64,000 bases of DNA from Deinococci bacterium (GCA_030149325.1 JASBRS010000023.1:41572-105571), one strand, 5' to 3'. Counted from the stretch's first letter, positions 26,465-35,657 are shown. Notes: generated by a model from the sequence alone, not told the origin. Program-made: numbers and translations.

Positions 26465-27409
26465 CGAGGTGGTCGGAGGGGCTGCAAGCGAAGGTCCGGC
26501 CGCCCCGGCCGGGCCGTCGGATCGCGCCCGAAGGTGCTCCACCAGGGCCCGTCCTCCCCGCGAGGCGAGCTCCGGCGGACGCGTGAGCAGCGTCAGCGGG
26601 CGGACCAGCCCCTCGCAGGCCAGCGGCACCGTGCGCAGGGCGCCCGCCGCCACCTCGCGCTCGACCGCGCGTTCGGCCAGGAAGGCGGCGCCGAAGCCCG
26701 CCAGGACGGCCTGCTTGACGGTGTCGAGGCCGGTCGCCTCCATGGCGGTGACGAGCTCGACGCCCTCCGACGCCAGGGCGCGGTCGACCACCTCGCGGGT
26801 GCCGGACCCCGGCTCGCGCCGGACCGTGACCAGGCCATGCAGCGCCCGCAACGGCAGCGGCGCCCCGGCACGGAGGGGGTGCTCGGACGGCACCACCAGG
26901 ACCAGACGGTCGAGGCCGAAGAGCGAGGCCTCGGTCCCCTCGGGCAGCGCGCCGATCGGCCCCTCGACGATGGCCAGCTCGGCGCGCCCAGCCGCGAGGA
27001 GCTCGGCCGCGTCCCGGGAGTTCCGGGTCAGCAGGTCGATGCGGAGGCCCGGGTGCACGGCGTGGAACTCGGCCAGCCGCTGTGGGAGGTGGTAGACGGC
27101 CACCGTCATGCTGGCCGCCAGCCGGAGGGTGCCGTGCTCGAGACCGGCGAGCTCGTCGGCCCACCGCTGCGCCGACGCCAGCGCCGCCATCACGGCGCGC
27201 GCGTGCGGGAGCAACGCCTCGCCTGCGGGCGTCAGCCGGATGCCGTGGCGGTGGCGCCGGTACAGCGGCTCCCCCACGGCCTCGGTGAGCTTGCGCAGTT
27301 GGGCCGAGAGAGCGGGCTGGCTGCGATGCGCGCGGGCGGCCGCCTCGGAGACGCTGCCGGCCTCGGCGACGCGCGCGAAGGTCATGAGGGGCTCGGGTTC
27401 GATGCGCAC
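26462..27409 (-). CDS. LysR-family transcriptional regulator
   Basis: 315-aa LysR-type regulator: N-terminal helix-turn-helix (about residues 5-62, including EAAARAHRSQPALSAQLRKL) and a C-terminal periplasmic-binding-like effector domain. It is transcribed away from a YeiH-type exporter, the classic layout for a LysR activator and its target (compare YeiE and YeiH). GTG start with TATGAT 5 bases upstream. The C-terminal 20 residues are low complexity. Effector unknown. Confidence 0.92.
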   Translation of the reverse strand: MRIEPEPLMTFARVAEAGSVSEAAARAHRSQPALSAQLRKLTEAVGEPLYRRHRHGIRLTPAGEALLPHARAVMAALASAQRWADELAGLEHGTLRLAASMTVAVYHLPQRLAEFHAVHPGLRIDLLTRNSRDAAELLAAGRAELAIVEGPIGALPEGTEASLFGLDRLVLVVPSEHPLRAGAPLPLRALHGLVTVRREPGSGTREVVDRALASEGVELVTAMEATGLDTVKQAVLAGFGAAFLAERAVEREVAAGALRTVPLACEGLVRPLTLLTRPPELASRGGRALVEHLRARSDGPAGAAGPSLAAPPTTS

Positions 27410-27415
27410 GCTAGA

Positions 27416-27434
27416 TCATAAGCGATTTCGATGA
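27416..27434. promoter_or_regulatory. candidate LysR operator (TCAT-N11-ATGA)
   Basis: TCAT (27416-27419) and ATGA (27431-27434) form an inverted repeat with 11-base spacing, fitting the T-N11-A LysR box. It overlaps the LysR gene's own -10 (TATGAT, 27420-27415) and lies about 20 bases upstream of the yeiH -35, so one site could repress lysR and activate yeiH. Confidence 0.5.
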
Positions 27435-27454
27435 CACATAGACAGAACGTGACT

Positions 27455-27483
27455 TTGATTTATGACGCTGCCCTGCCTAGACT
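27455..27483 (+). promoter_or_regulatory. yeiH promoter (TTGATT, 17 bp, TAGACT), leaderless type
   Basis: TTGATT (27455-27460) and TAGACT (27478-27483) are exactly 17 bp apart, and the ATG follows 7 bases after the -10. This is the clearest leaderless promoter with a recognisable -35 in the window. Confidence 0.75.
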
Positions 27484-27490
27484 GCCCCTC

Positions 27491-28552
27491 ATGGCCTCCG
27501 CCGCGCGTCGCACCTTCCGCCGCACCGTCCGCCGCTCCGTTCGCCTCCGACTCCTCCCCGGCACGCTCGCCCCCGGCCTGCTGCTCTCCGGTGTCCTGGC
27601 CGCGGCCGCGACCCTGGCGGCCCACCTTCCCGGGATGTCGGTGCTGGGCCCGCTGGGGATCGCGATGATCCTGGGCGTCGCCTGGCGCGCGACCCTCGGG
27701 CTGCACGCCCGCGCCCTCCCGGGCATGGTGTTCGCCGCGCGCACCCTGCTGCGGGTGGGCGTGGTGCTGCTGGGAGCTCGCCTCGACTTCGGGTTGCTCG
27801 TGCGCGCCGGCCCGCGCGTGCTCGTGCTCGACCTGCTGGTGGTGGTGATCGGCCTGACGGTCATGGAACGGCTCGGCAAGGGGTTGGGGCTGGGCCGCGG
27901 CGTCCGGCTCGGGCTCGCCATCGGCTCGTGCATCTGCGGCGCTGCCGCGATCGCGGCAGCAGCGCCGATCATCGACGCCAGCGACGACGACGTGTCGGTC
28001 TCGGTCGGCATCGTCAGCCTGCTGGGCACGCTGGGCGTGATCGGCTTCGCGGTGGTGGCGCCCCTGATCGGCATGGGCGTGCAGCGCTACGGCCTGATGA
28101 CGGGCTCCACCCTGCACGAGATCGCCCAGGTGCTGGCGGCCGGAGCCGCTCGCGGGCCGGCCGCGCTGGACCTGGCCACCATCACCAAGCTCACGCGGGT
28201 GGCGTTGCTCGCCCCCACCCTGCTGGTCGTCGGCAGCCTGCTGCGGCGCCGGGACGCTCGCTCGGGCGAGGCGCGGACCGCGGGGCGCCGTCCGCCGTTG
28301 GTGCCCGCCTTCCTGCTCGGCTTCCTGGCGCTGGGGGCGATGCGCAGCCTCGGTGCGGTACCGGCGACCTGGGTGCCACTGCTGCAGACCGCCAGCACCG
28401 TGGCGATGACGGTGGCGATGGCCGCCATCGGGCTGGCGGTCGACCTCCGCAGCGTCCGCCGCATCGGCGCGCCGGCCCTCGTCGTCGCCGTCGCCGGCTT
28501 CGCCATGACGCTGACCGTCGCCGCCCTGGCGACCGCCGGCCTCCGCGGCTGA
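27491..28552 (+). CDS. YeiH-family putative membrane exporter
   Basis: 353-aa polytopic membrane protein (about 10 helices) of the YeiH/UPF0324 family. Family features include GPLGIAMILGVAWR, LGARLDFG, the glycine/alanine-rich GSCICGAAAIAAAAPIIDA and TGSTLHEIAQVLAAG. Members are annotated as putative sulfate or sulfonate-related exporters, with little direct evidence. Start ATG 27491 is fixed by the promoter just upstream; an open frame further 5' is not used. Divergent from its presumed LysR regulator. Confidence 0.88.
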   Translation: MASAARRTFRRTVRRSVRLRLLPGTLAPGLLLSGVLAAAATLAAHLPGMSVLGPLGIAMILGVAWRATLGLHARALPGMVFAARTLLRVGVVLLGARLDFGLLVRAGPRVLVLDLLVVVIGLTVMERLGKGLGLGRGVRLGLAIGSCICGAAAIAAAAPIIDASDDDVSVSVGIVSLLGTLGVIGFAVVAPLIGMGVQRYGLMTGSTLHEIAQVLAAGAARGPAALDLATITKLTRVALLAPTLLVVGSLLRRRDARSGEARTAGRRPPLVPAFLLGFLALGAMRSLGAVPATWVPLLQTASTVAMTVAMAAIGLAVDLRSVRRIGAPALVVAVAGFAMTLTVAALATAGLRG

Positions 28553-28646
28553 GCCGTCCACGACGGGTCATCGCGGCCGGCCGCGGCCCCGCCTGCGCCC
28601 CCGGCTCCACGCCACGAACCGGGGGCGCCGAGGCCGTCTCGGCCCT

Positions 28647-28663
28647 ATACCCCCCGTAGGTAT
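28647..28663. promoter_or_regulatory. candidate CsoR/CstR-type operator upstream of trxB
   Basis: ATACC-CCCCGTA-GGTAT is an inverted repeat with a G/C tract flanked by TA, like the operators of copper-sensing CsoR and persulfide-sensing CstR repressors. It lies 61 bases upstream of the trxB start, in a 171-base gap that otherwise shows only a weak TAGCCT (28697-28702). No csoR gene is in the window. Confidence 0.4.
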
Positions 28664-28723
28664 TCAACACGACAGAGCGCGCGGCCGCGCGGGTGCTAGC
28701 CTTGGGCACGGATGGAGGGTGGC

Positions 28724-29752
28724 ATGCCCATGAAGCAACAACACCACGACGTCGTGATCATCGGCGGCGGACCCGCGGGACTCACCGCCGGGATCTACGC
28801 CGGCCGGGGCCAGCTCGACACCGTGATCATCGAGAAGGGCCTCCCCGGCGGGCAGATCGCCCAGACCGACGAGGTGGAGAACTACGCGGGCTTCCCCGAC
28901 GGCATCACCGGGCCCGAGCTGTCCCAGCGCATGGTGCAACAGGCCGAGAAGTTCGGGGCTTCGATCGTCATGGACGAGGTCAAGGGCATCGACGGCGACG
29001 CCGACGCCGGCTTCGTCGTGCACGGCTACGACGCCGACTACCACGCCCGCGCCGTCATCATCGCCACCGGCGCCAACCCCCGGCGCCTGGGCGTCCCCGG
29101 TGAGGACGAGTTCTACGGCCGCGGCGTGTCGACGTGCGCCACCTGCGACGGCTTCTTCTACCGGGGCAAGCGCGTGGTGGTGGTAGGCGGGGGCGACGCC
29201 GCCATCGAGGAGGGCACCTTCCTCACCAAGTTCGCCGACAGCGTCACCGTGGTCCACCGCCGCGACGAGCTGCGCGCCCACAAGGCGGCCCAGGAGCGCG
29301 CCTTCGCCAACCCCAAGATGCACTTCGTGTGGAACACGGTGGTGACCGAGGTCCTCGGCGCCGACGGCCAGGTGACGGGCGTACGGACCACCGACGTGGT
29401 CTCCGGCGAGCAGGGCGTGCTCGAGACCGACGGTGTGTTCGTGTACATCGGTCACGAGCCCAACACGGCCTTCCTGGCGGGCGCCGTGCGGCTGCGCGAG
29501 AGCGGCTACGTCGACGTTCGCGACGAGATCTACACCGATGCCGAGGGTATCTTCGCGGCAGGCGACGTCTCCGACGAGGTGTACCGCCAGCTCGGGACCT
29601 CGGTAGGGGCCGGCACCCGCGCCGCCATGGCGGCCGAGCGCTGGCTGGCCGAGCGCACCGCGCCGGCCGGGGCCAGCGCCGAGCGCGAGCCGAGCCAGGC
29701 CTCCGAGACGCGTACCTCGCTCAACCTCAACGTCCCGCTCGGCAAGGCCTGA
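28724..29752 (+). CDS. trxB: thioredoxin reductase
   Basis: FAD/NADPH-dependent reductase, 342 aa from this start. FAD motif [18 protein letters not shown] at the N-terminus; redox-active CATC (C138, C141); NADPH motif [17 protein letters not shown]-binding EGIFAAGDV near the end. The C-terminus adds about 25 Ser/Ala/Glu-rich residues beyond the usual end. Starts at 28712, 28724 and 28730 are all in frame; GGAGGG at 28714-28719 rules out the first and favours 28724 or 28730. A CsoR-like site upstream hints at sulfur or metal stress control. Confidence 0.93.
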   Translation: MPMKQQHHDVVIIGGGPAGLTAGIYAGRGQLDTVIIEKGLPGGQIAQTDEVENYAGFPDGITGPELSQRMVQQAEKFGASIVMDEVKGIDGDADAGFVVHGYDADYHARAVIIATGANPRRLGVPGEDEFYGRGVSTCATCDGFFYRGKRVVVVGGGDAAIEEGTFLTKFADSVTVVHRRDELRAHKAAQERAFANPKMHFVWNTVVTEVLGADGQVTGVRTTDVVSGEQGVLETDGVFVYIGHEPNTAFLAGAVRLRESGYVDVRDEIYTDAEGIFAAGDVSDEVYRQLGTSVGAGTRAAMAAERWLAERTAPAGASAEREPSQASETRTSLNLNVPLGKA

Positions 29753-29764
29753 GGAGCGGCCGCC

Positions 29765-30808
29765 TCAGCGCGGCAGGAAGTCGTAGAACAACAGCGAGCT
29801 GCGGTAGGCGGTCGCCACCACGTGGCCGTCGGTCCACAGCAGCGTGCCCACCGCCTGCACCCAGCTGGCGTCGCCGGCGGTCAGGGTGACGAAGTCGCCG
29901 TTCTGGCGTGCCGTCCAGCCGCTCCCCTGGAGCGGGCCCGTCGCGGGCGCGTCGGCCGCCAGCGGCGTCGTCGGAGGCGCATCGGGCAGCTCGCCCGGGG
30001 CGAGGCCCAGGTAGCGGGCGGGCCCCTCCGGGGTCATGCCCAGGGCGGGGACCCCGAGCGCCAGCAACTTGCTGCTCTCGGTGCCGTCGCTCGCCCGCGT
30101 CACGCGCTCGAGCACCACCAGGTGCGGCACCGCATCGCCGGGACCGGTGGTGATGGTGGCGCGCACGTCCGACGCCGACAGACCCAGGCCGTCGGCGACC
30201 AGGGACACCACCGACGCCTGGTAGGCGTCCCGCGCGGCCTGGGGGTCCTGCTGGTAGCTGTCCGGCCAGAGCGCCAGGTCGCGCAGACGGGTGATGCTGC
30301 CGTCGGCGGACGGGACCGCCAGCCAGGCGTCGAACGAGTCCACCTGGTCGCCCTCCACGGTGACGTAGCGGGCCTCCTGCAGCGGACTCCGTTGCTGGAG
30401 CCGGATGGCGATCCCCGACCTCCAGGGCTGTACCGTCACCGAGCGGCCGTCGGGGATGATGCGCGTCAGCACCCGCGGGGCCAGCGACACGATGCCCGGC
30501 GGGATGGCCTCGGCCAGGGCGGGCACGGGCTTGCCCCCGGCCACGGCGGGCATGGCGTCGGCGAACACCAGCGCCGCCTGGCGGTTGGCGAAGGCGCCCA
30601 CGCGGACGCGGTAGACGTCGCCCGCCACCGTGGTCGATCGCACCACGTACGCCGGATAGCCCTGGCTGTTGAGTTGCGCCTGCAGGGCCAGCGCCGAGTC
30701 CTTGTCGGACAGCGCGACCACCTGCACCGTGTAGGAGATGGCCTGCGCCCAGGCCACCGCCCCCAACACCAGCGCGGCCCCGAGCACTGCGGCCCGGACT
30801 CGGCGCAC
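29765..30808 (-). CDS. exported SPOR-domain protein of unknown function
   Basis: 347 aa: a signal peptide (ends near AWAQA, residue 23) and a SPOR domain right after it (ISYTVQVVALSDKDSALALQ to about residue 95), which usually binds denuded peptidoglycan. The remaining 250 residues are rich in beta-type sequence with no recognised catalytic motif. SPOR domains are normally C-terminal; here it is N-terminal. The GTG start overlaps the stop of the ABC permease by one base, so it ends that operon. It is convergent with trxB. Confidence 0.75.
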   Translation of the reverse strand: MRRVRAAVLGAALVLGAVAWAQAISYTVQVVALSDKDSALALQAQLNSQGYPAYVVRSTTVAGDVYRVRVGAFANRQAALVFADAMPAVAGGKPVPALAEAIPPGIVSLAPRVLTRIIPDGRSVTVQPWRSGIAIRLQQRSPLQEARYVTVEGDQVDSFDAWLAVPSADGSITRLRDLALWPDSYQQDPQAARDAYQASVVSLVADGLGLSASDVRATITTGPGDAVPHLVVLERVTRASDGTESSKLLALGVPALGMTPEGPARYLGLAPGELPDAPPTTPLAADAPATGPLQGSGWTARQNGDFVTLTAGDASWVQAVGTLLWTDGHVVATAYRSSLLFYDFLPR

Positions 30809-31581
30809 TAGAAGTCCTTCCGCTCGAACAGGACCACCGCGACGGCGGCGAACGCCGCGCTGTAGAAGGCGATGAGCGCGGCCACCCAGCCCAGGTTTGC
30901 GACCGGCTTGGCGTAGGCGTTGAGCTGCGTGGTGAGCAGGTACGGTTCGATCCCGGGGAACACCACCAGCAGCTGCATGAAGATCAGGACCGAGAGGGTC
31001 GCCAGCGCGCCGCCGGCGGCGTTCATGAACACCACGGTGAACAGTACCGCCAGCAGGGCGATCGGGACCAGGCTGTAGGCGGCGATGAGGTAGGCGCCCA
31101 GCACCTCACGCAGCGCGTGGGCCACGGTCATGGTGCCCTGCCCGAGGAGCCCCGCCTGACCGAGGCCCGTCCCGCCCACGAAGGAGCCGTAGCCGTACGG
31201 TGCCCCGGCAACGAGCGACACCACCAGGAAGACGGTCAGCATAGCGAAGGGGAGCGCCGACACCACCAGCAGCTTCGACAGCAGCCACTGCGAGCGCGAC
31301 ACCGGACGCAGCAGCACCGTGGGAAGGGTGCCGTTGGCGATCTCGGTGCCCAGCAACTCGGCGGCAGCGATCGCCGTCAGCAGCGGCAGCAGGAACTGCA
31401 TGCTGGAGAGGAGACCGAGCGCCGGGACCTGGAACGCCGACACCAGGTAGAAACCGTAGACCTTGAAGATGCCAGGGGCGTACGCCCACAGGATCGGGAA
31501 CGCCACCAGCAGCACGGCCGCGAAGCGGACGCTCGCCAGCCGCAGCACCTTGCCGACCTCCATCGCCAGCAGGTTCTTCAC
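30808..31581 (-). CDS. ABC-2-type transporter permease
   Basis: 257-aa membrane protein with six predicted helices, starting VKNLLAMEVGKVLRLASVRF, the usual cytoplasmic lead-in of ABC-2 permeases. GTEIANGTLPTVLLRPVSR is the conserved loop of this family. The GTG start overlaps the ATPase stop (GTGA), so the two are translated together and form an exporter whose substrate is not evident. An open frame extends upstream within the ATPase gene but is not used. Confidence 0.9.
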   Translation of the reverse strand: MKNLLAMEVGKVLRLASVRFAAVLLVAFPILWAYAPGIFKVYGFYLVSAFQVPALGLLSSMQFLLPLLTAIAAAELLGTEIANGTLPTVLLRPVSRSQWLLSKLLVVSALPFAMLTVFLVVSLVAGAPYGYGSFVGGTGLGQAGLLGQGTMTVAHALREVLGAYLIAAYSLVPIALLAVLFTVVFMNAAGGALATLSVLIFMQLLVVFPGIEPYLLTTQLNAYAKPVANLGWVAALIAFYSAAFAAVAVVLFERKDF

Positions 31582-32573
31582 GGCGTCTCCTCCGGACCCC
31601 CGGGCGCCTCCGGCGGGGGCTCGACGGCGCGCGCGCTCTCGACCCGGCTCCCGCGCACGCCGCTGCGGCGGACGCGCTCGTTCGACACGCGTTCCCGGTA
31701 GTAGCCGCGGAGGTCGAAGATGTCGCGCGTGAGCTCGTACAGCTCGATGTCGGCCTCCGCCAGCACGGCGCTGACGCGCCCCACGGCGTCGGACTGCGAG
31801 GGGATGAACACGACCTCCTCGCCGCGCACGGCGGCATGCCTTATCCATGGCTGGGTGTCGAGGAGGGCCTTGGCGCGGTGCGCCTCTCCGACCCAGACCC
31901 GGAAGCGCTCGCGCCGGTCGAGCAGGTTCACCTCGTCGATGAGCGCCCCCTCCTCCAGGATCGCCACGCGGGTACAGTAGGCCACCACCTCGTCGAGGTG
32001 GTGGGTCGACAGCAGCACCGCCGTCCCCGAGGCAGCGGCATCGCGCAGCACCGAGTGCACCAGGTGCAGGCTCAACGGGTCCATGCCGCTGGCGGGTTCG
32101 TCGAGGATGAGCACCTCCGGACGCATCAGCATGGCCGCCGCCACCCCCAGGCGCTGGCGCATGCCCAGGCTGTACACCCCCACCTTGCGCTCGGCGGCGT
32201 TCCCCAGCTCCATCATGTCCAGCACCTCGTCGATGCGGTCGTCGTCGACGCCCCCCGCCAGGCGCCCGTGCAGACGCAGGTTGCCGCGGCCCGTGAGGTA
32301 CGGGTAGAACGCCGCCGGCGCCTCCACCACCGCGCCCAACCTGCGGCGCACGCTGGGATCCTGGTGGGGGTCCACCCCCAGCATCCGGACGCGTCCGGCA
32401 CTGGGGAAGGCCAGGCCGGACACGAGACGGATGACCGTCGTCTTCCCCGCCCCGTTCGGACCCACCAGCGCGTACACCTCGCCGGCGTTCACGGTGAAGC
32501 TCAGGTCGCGAACGATCGGCCGCGCGCCGTAGCGCTTGCTCAGGTGGTCGACTTCGATCGCTGGGGTGGGCAT
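31578..32573 (-). CDS. ABC transporter ATP-binding protein
   Basis: 331-aa ATPase of the ABC-2/CcmA class. Walker A LVGPNGAGKTTVIRL near residue 38, signature-region YSLGMRQRLGVAAAML, Walker B VLILDEPASGMDPLSL, and H-loop STHHLDE. The last 30 residues are Arg/Pro/Glu-rich and probably disordered. TAGACT (32595-32590, minus strand) lies 16 bases before the ATG and GAGG provides a ribosome site, so this operon has a short leader. Works with the permease downstream. Confidence 0.94.
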   Translation of the reverse strand: MPTPAIEVDHLSKRYGARPIVRDLSFTVNAGEVYALVGPNGAGKTTVIRLVSGLAFPSAGRVRMLGVDPHQDPSVRRRLGAVVEAPAAFYPYLTGRGNLRLHGRLAGGVDDDRIDEVLDMMELGNAAERKVGVYSLGMRQRLGVAAAMLMRPEVLILDEPASGMDPLSLHLVHSVLRDAAASGTAVLLSTHHLDEVVAYCTRVAILEEGALIDEVNLLDRRERFRVWVGEAHRAKALLDTQPWIRHAAVRGEEVVFIPSQSDAVGRVSAVLAEADIELYELTRDIFDLRGYYRERVSNERVRRSGVRGSRVESARAVEPPPEAPGGPEETP

Positions 32574-32657
32574 GGGGAACCTCGGGGGAAGTCTACGGCT
32601 GCCGTCGGCACCGGCACGATTACATTCTTCATCCCGCGCGTGCCCGGCGCGGGCGGC

Positions 32658-34115
32658 TCAACGCTCCGTCGGGCCCTCGCTCACGACCTCGCCGTAGCGC
32701 TCCACGAGGAGCACGTCGAGCACGTGCTCGATGGTCTTCTCCACGGCCCGATCCAGGTCGGAGGCCTCCACCACGGGCGCGCCCTCCAGCTCGGCCTGCT
32801 CCACGATGAAGTCGTGGAGGATGCGGATCTCGGTGAAGTGCTCGAGGTAGGGCTGGCCACGGCGGCGCTGGAAGGTCTGGCCTTCGCGCACCCCGAAGTG
32901 ACGCCGGTGGTCTTCCTCGTCCTCCACCTTCATGACCACCTTCACCAGCACGGCGTCGGCGGCGTCGCGACTGGGTGCGATGCCGGGGACCAGGTGGGCG
33001 CCCTCCATCACCAGCGAGGTGGCCTCCGTGACGTTGCGATCGATGATGGCGCACACCGCCGGATCGAGCTGCTGGACCTGCGCCAGGAACCCGCGCAGGA
33101 CGCGCTTCCGCTTCGGCCGCAGCGATTCGCGCTCGCCCGGCATCAGATCGGCCTTCCAGGCCGAGTAGCTGGAGCTGTGCAGCACCGGGCTCAGGTCCGG
33201 GCCGATGAGCGAGCGCAGGGCCTGGCGTACCGAATCCGTCGACACGTTCCGGGGGATGCCCAGCCGGTAGCCCACCTCCGACGCGATGGCCGACTTGCCG
33301 ACGCCGGGCGCCCCGCCCACCAGCAGCACGATCGGCCGGTCGGGCCGGCGGACCGCCCGCAGCAACTGGTAGCGCCGCGCGAACTCGTCGCCCGCCTCCT
33401 GCCGTAGCAGGCGCACCACCTCGCCGCGCACGACGGCGCGCGGCACACTCGGCCGGTCGCTGCGGTAGAGCACCTCCTCCACACGCTTGGCGAGGTTGTG
33501 CGAGAGCTCCGGCCCCAACCCGACCGCCATCACCGACTGCGCCAGGATGCCACGCGAGAACGGCATCTCCGCGCCGTCCTCCTCGATCACCTTCAGCTCC
33601 AACGACTGGCGCGTGAGCCCTTCGTAGCGCAAACGCAGGTCGCGGCCGTAGCGCCCTTCCAACGCCACCGCCACGCGGCGCGCCAGCTCGCTCTGCGGCA
33701 GCGTCTCGACACCCTCCGCGCGCAGGCCCTGCTCGACCAGGTTGGCGACGGCATGCGCCTCCTTGAACCCCAGGCCCAGCTTCTCCAACGAGGCCATCAG
33801 GGTACGGCGGGAGAAGGGCTCCCTGGCGCCGTCGACGTCGATCCTCAGGGGTACGAAGGGGGGCGTCTGGTGCCGGAGCCGTTCGGCCACCTCGGGCGCC
33901 ACCCTTTCCTCCACCAGCTCGGCCAGCACCCCCATCAGGTCGTCGAGGTCGACCGTGCGTTCGTCGCCCTCGCGCAGGCGCCGCTCGGCCTCCCGCGCGA
34001 TCCGGATCGCCTCGTCGGTGAGGACCCCCGCCGACTGCAACGCCTCGACCACCACCCCCGTGGTGTAGGCGTAGCGATCGTCGCCTCGGACGACCCGCAG
34101 ATCACGGCGCCTCAC
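32658..34115 (-). CDS. 2-phosphoglycerate kinase with two ATP-cone domains
   Basis: 485 aa. Two ATP-cone-like domains occupy the first half (EPFSRRTLMASLEKLGLGF at about residue 98 and MPFSRGILAQSVMAVGLGP at about 190). The second half is the kinase: P-loop LVGGAPGVGKSAIASEVGYR and STDSVRQALRSL. Such kinases make 2,3-bisphosphoglycerate, the precursor of cyclic 2,3-DPG, a thermoprotectant in some archaea; the role in bacteria is unclear. The cones suggest allosteric control by ATP. The matching cyclase gene is not in the window. Confidence 0.85.
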   Translation of the reverse strand: MRRRDLRVVRGDDRYAYTTGVVVEALQSAGVLTDEAIRIAREAERRLREGDERTVDLDDLMGVLAELVEERVAPEVAERLRHQTPPFVPLRIDVDGAREPFSRRTLMASLEKLGLGFKEAHAVANLVEQGLRAEGVETLPQSELARRVAVALEGRYGRDLRLRYEGLTRQSLELKVIEEDGAEMPFSRGILAQSVMAVGLGPELSHNLAKRVEEVLYRSDRPSVPRAVVRGEVVRLLRQEAGDEFARRYQLLRAVRRPDRPIVLLVGGAPGVGKSAIASEVGYRLGIPRNVSTDSVRQALRSLIGPDLSPVLHSSSYSAWKADLMPGERESLRPKRKRVLRGFLAQVQQLDPAVCAIIDRNVTEATSLVMEGAHLVPGIAPSRDAADAVLVKVVMKVEDEEDHRRHFGVREGQTFQRRRGQPYLEHFTEIRILHDFIVEQAELEGAPVVEASDLDRAVEKTIEHVLDVLLVERYGEVVSEGPTER

Positions 34116-34172
34116 GCGATGCCTCCTCTCGACCGATGCCCGGCCTCGGGCCCCTCGGGATAGGTTGCGAGG

Positions 34173-34757
34173 CTACCACGGATCGAAGGGATCCCCAGGA
34201 CGGCCGTCCCACACGTCCAGCAGGTTCTTGACGACGTTGCCGGTGAAGCCCCAGATGAGGCGGTCGTGCCACGGGTAGGCGTAGATCCGGCGGCGGTAGC
34301 TGCGCAGCTCCCGCACCTCGCTGGTCGGTTCGATCGCCTCGAGCTCGGCGAGCGGAACGGTGAAGACGTCGGCGACCTCACGCGGGTTGAGGCGCAGCGG
34401 CTGCGGCCACGGGACCCGCGCCACCACCGGCGTCGCCACGTAGCGCGCCGGCGAGGGATGGTCGCTCAGCGTGCCCAGCACCTCCTCGGGCGCCACCCGC
34501 AGGCCCACCTCCTCCAGCGTCTCCCGCAGGGCGGCATTCACCAGTTCCTCGCCGTCCTCCATGCCGCCGCCGGGGAAGGCGATCTGGCCGGCGTGGTTCG
34601 ACAGCGACGACGACCGCACCGTGAACAGCAGCTCCAAGCCATCGTCGCCCTCCAGCAACGGCACCAGCACCGCCGCTCGCCGGAATCCGGGGATGTCCAT
34701 CCGCACCCGTTCGGCCTGCGCGAGCCGGTGCCGCAGCCCGTCGACGGTCGCTGTCAT
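34173..34757 (-). CDS. NUDIX hydrolase, CoA pyrophosphatase type
   Basis: 194 aa. The NUDIX box is GGGMEDGEELVNAALRETLEEVGL, complete with REtlEEvG. It is preceded by LLFTVRSSSLSNHAGQIAFPGG, the UPF0035 signature that marks CoA/acyl-CoA diphosphatases (NudL/PCD1). It would clip CoA to 4'-phosphopantetheine and 3',5'-ADP. ATG at 34757 chosen because GAGGTG precedes it; the frame is open to 34808 but that part is not conserved-looking. Confidence 0.87.
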   Translation of the reverse strand: MTATVDGLRHRLAQAERVRMDIPGFRRAAVLVPLLEGDDGLELLFTVRSSSLSNHAGQIAFPGGGMEDGEELVNAALRETLEEVGLRVAPEEVLGTLSDHPSPARYVATPVVARVPWPQPLRLNPREVADVFTVPLAELEAIEPTSEVRELRSYRRRIYAYPWHDRLIWGFTGNVVKNLLDVWDGRPGDPFDPW

Positions 34758-34865
34758 GCTCCGCACCTCGACGGCAGCGGCGTCCTCGTCTCGACACCCG
34801 GCCACCACGACATGCCGCCAGGATACCGTGAGGAACGGCCCCTCCCGGTCGCCTCGGACGGCCGT

Positions 34866-35657
34866 TCAGGAAGGCTCGGGGAGCGCGATGAAGGCCCAGT
34901 GGCGGCCGGTACGTCCGGCGTCGCGGCGATGGCTGAACAGGCGGGGTTGGCAGTGCGTACACACGCCCGAGCTCCAGATGCTCTCGGAGGGCACGCCCGC
35001 GCCGCCCAGCACCCAGCGGTTGGCCGCGACGAGGTCGAGGCGATGCCGGCCCGCCTCGTCCGGGACGGCCACATCCGACGGGAAGCCGGCCTCCCGGAAG
35101 GCGGCGACCACCTCGTCGCCCACCTGGTAGCAGGGCCCCTGGATGCCGGGGCCGATCGCCACCCGGACGTCCTCCGGACGTGAGCCGTAGCGCTCGGTCA
35201 TCCGCGCCACCACCTTGCCGGCGAGCCCGGCCAACGTCCCCCGCCAGCCGCAGTGGGCGGCACCCACCGCCTCGGCGACGGGATCGAAGAAGAGCAGCGG
35301 CAGGCAGTCGGCCACGCTCACCACCAGCAGGCGCCCCGGGACGTCGGTGGTGGCCGCATCCGCTTGCTCCTCGAACCAACTGGGCTGGCCGGGGAGCACG
35401 CGGTCGCCGTGCACCTGGTGGAAGGCGCAGACGGCGTCGCGACGGAAGCCCAGCGCGGTCAGCAGACGCTCGCGGTTGGCCTCGACGGGTTCGACATCGT
35501 CCCCCGAGCTGAGGCCGAGGTTGAGGCTGGCGTACGGTCCGGAGCTGACCCCGCCGGCGCGGGTGGTGAAGCCGTGGGGCCACGGCAGGTCGGGCGCGGT
35601 GAGCACCACCATCGGCTCGCCCGCCTCGGGCTGGGTCGGCAGCGCGCGGTAGGCCAT
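34866..35657 (-). CDS. pgeF: laccase-domain (YfiH/PgeF) protein
   Basis: 263-aa member of the YfiH family, once called polyphenol oxidase. In PgeF the protein corrects peptidoglycan precursors that carry serine in place of L-alanine; related members act as purine nucleoside phosphorylases. Metal-site motifs: FHQVHGDRV, VADCLPLLFFD, AAHCGWRGTLAGL and the late C in SSGVCTHC. TAGCAT lies 5 bases before the ATG, another leaderless-type start. Part of a minus-strand series with nudix and 2-PGK genes. Confidence 0.88.
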   Translation of the reverse strand: MAYRALPTQPEAGEPMVVLTAPDLPWPHGFTTRAGGVSSGPYASLNLGLSSGDDVEPVEANRERLLTALGFRRDAVCAFHQVHGDRVLPGQPSWFEEQADAATTDVPGRLLVVSVADCLPLLFFDPVAEAVGAAHCGWRGTLAGLAGKVVARMTERYGSRPEDVRVAIGPGIQGPCYQVGDEVVAAFREAGFPSDVAVPDEAGRHRLDLVAANRWVLGGAGVPSESIWSSGVCTHCQPRLFSHRRDAGRTGRHWAFIALPEPS

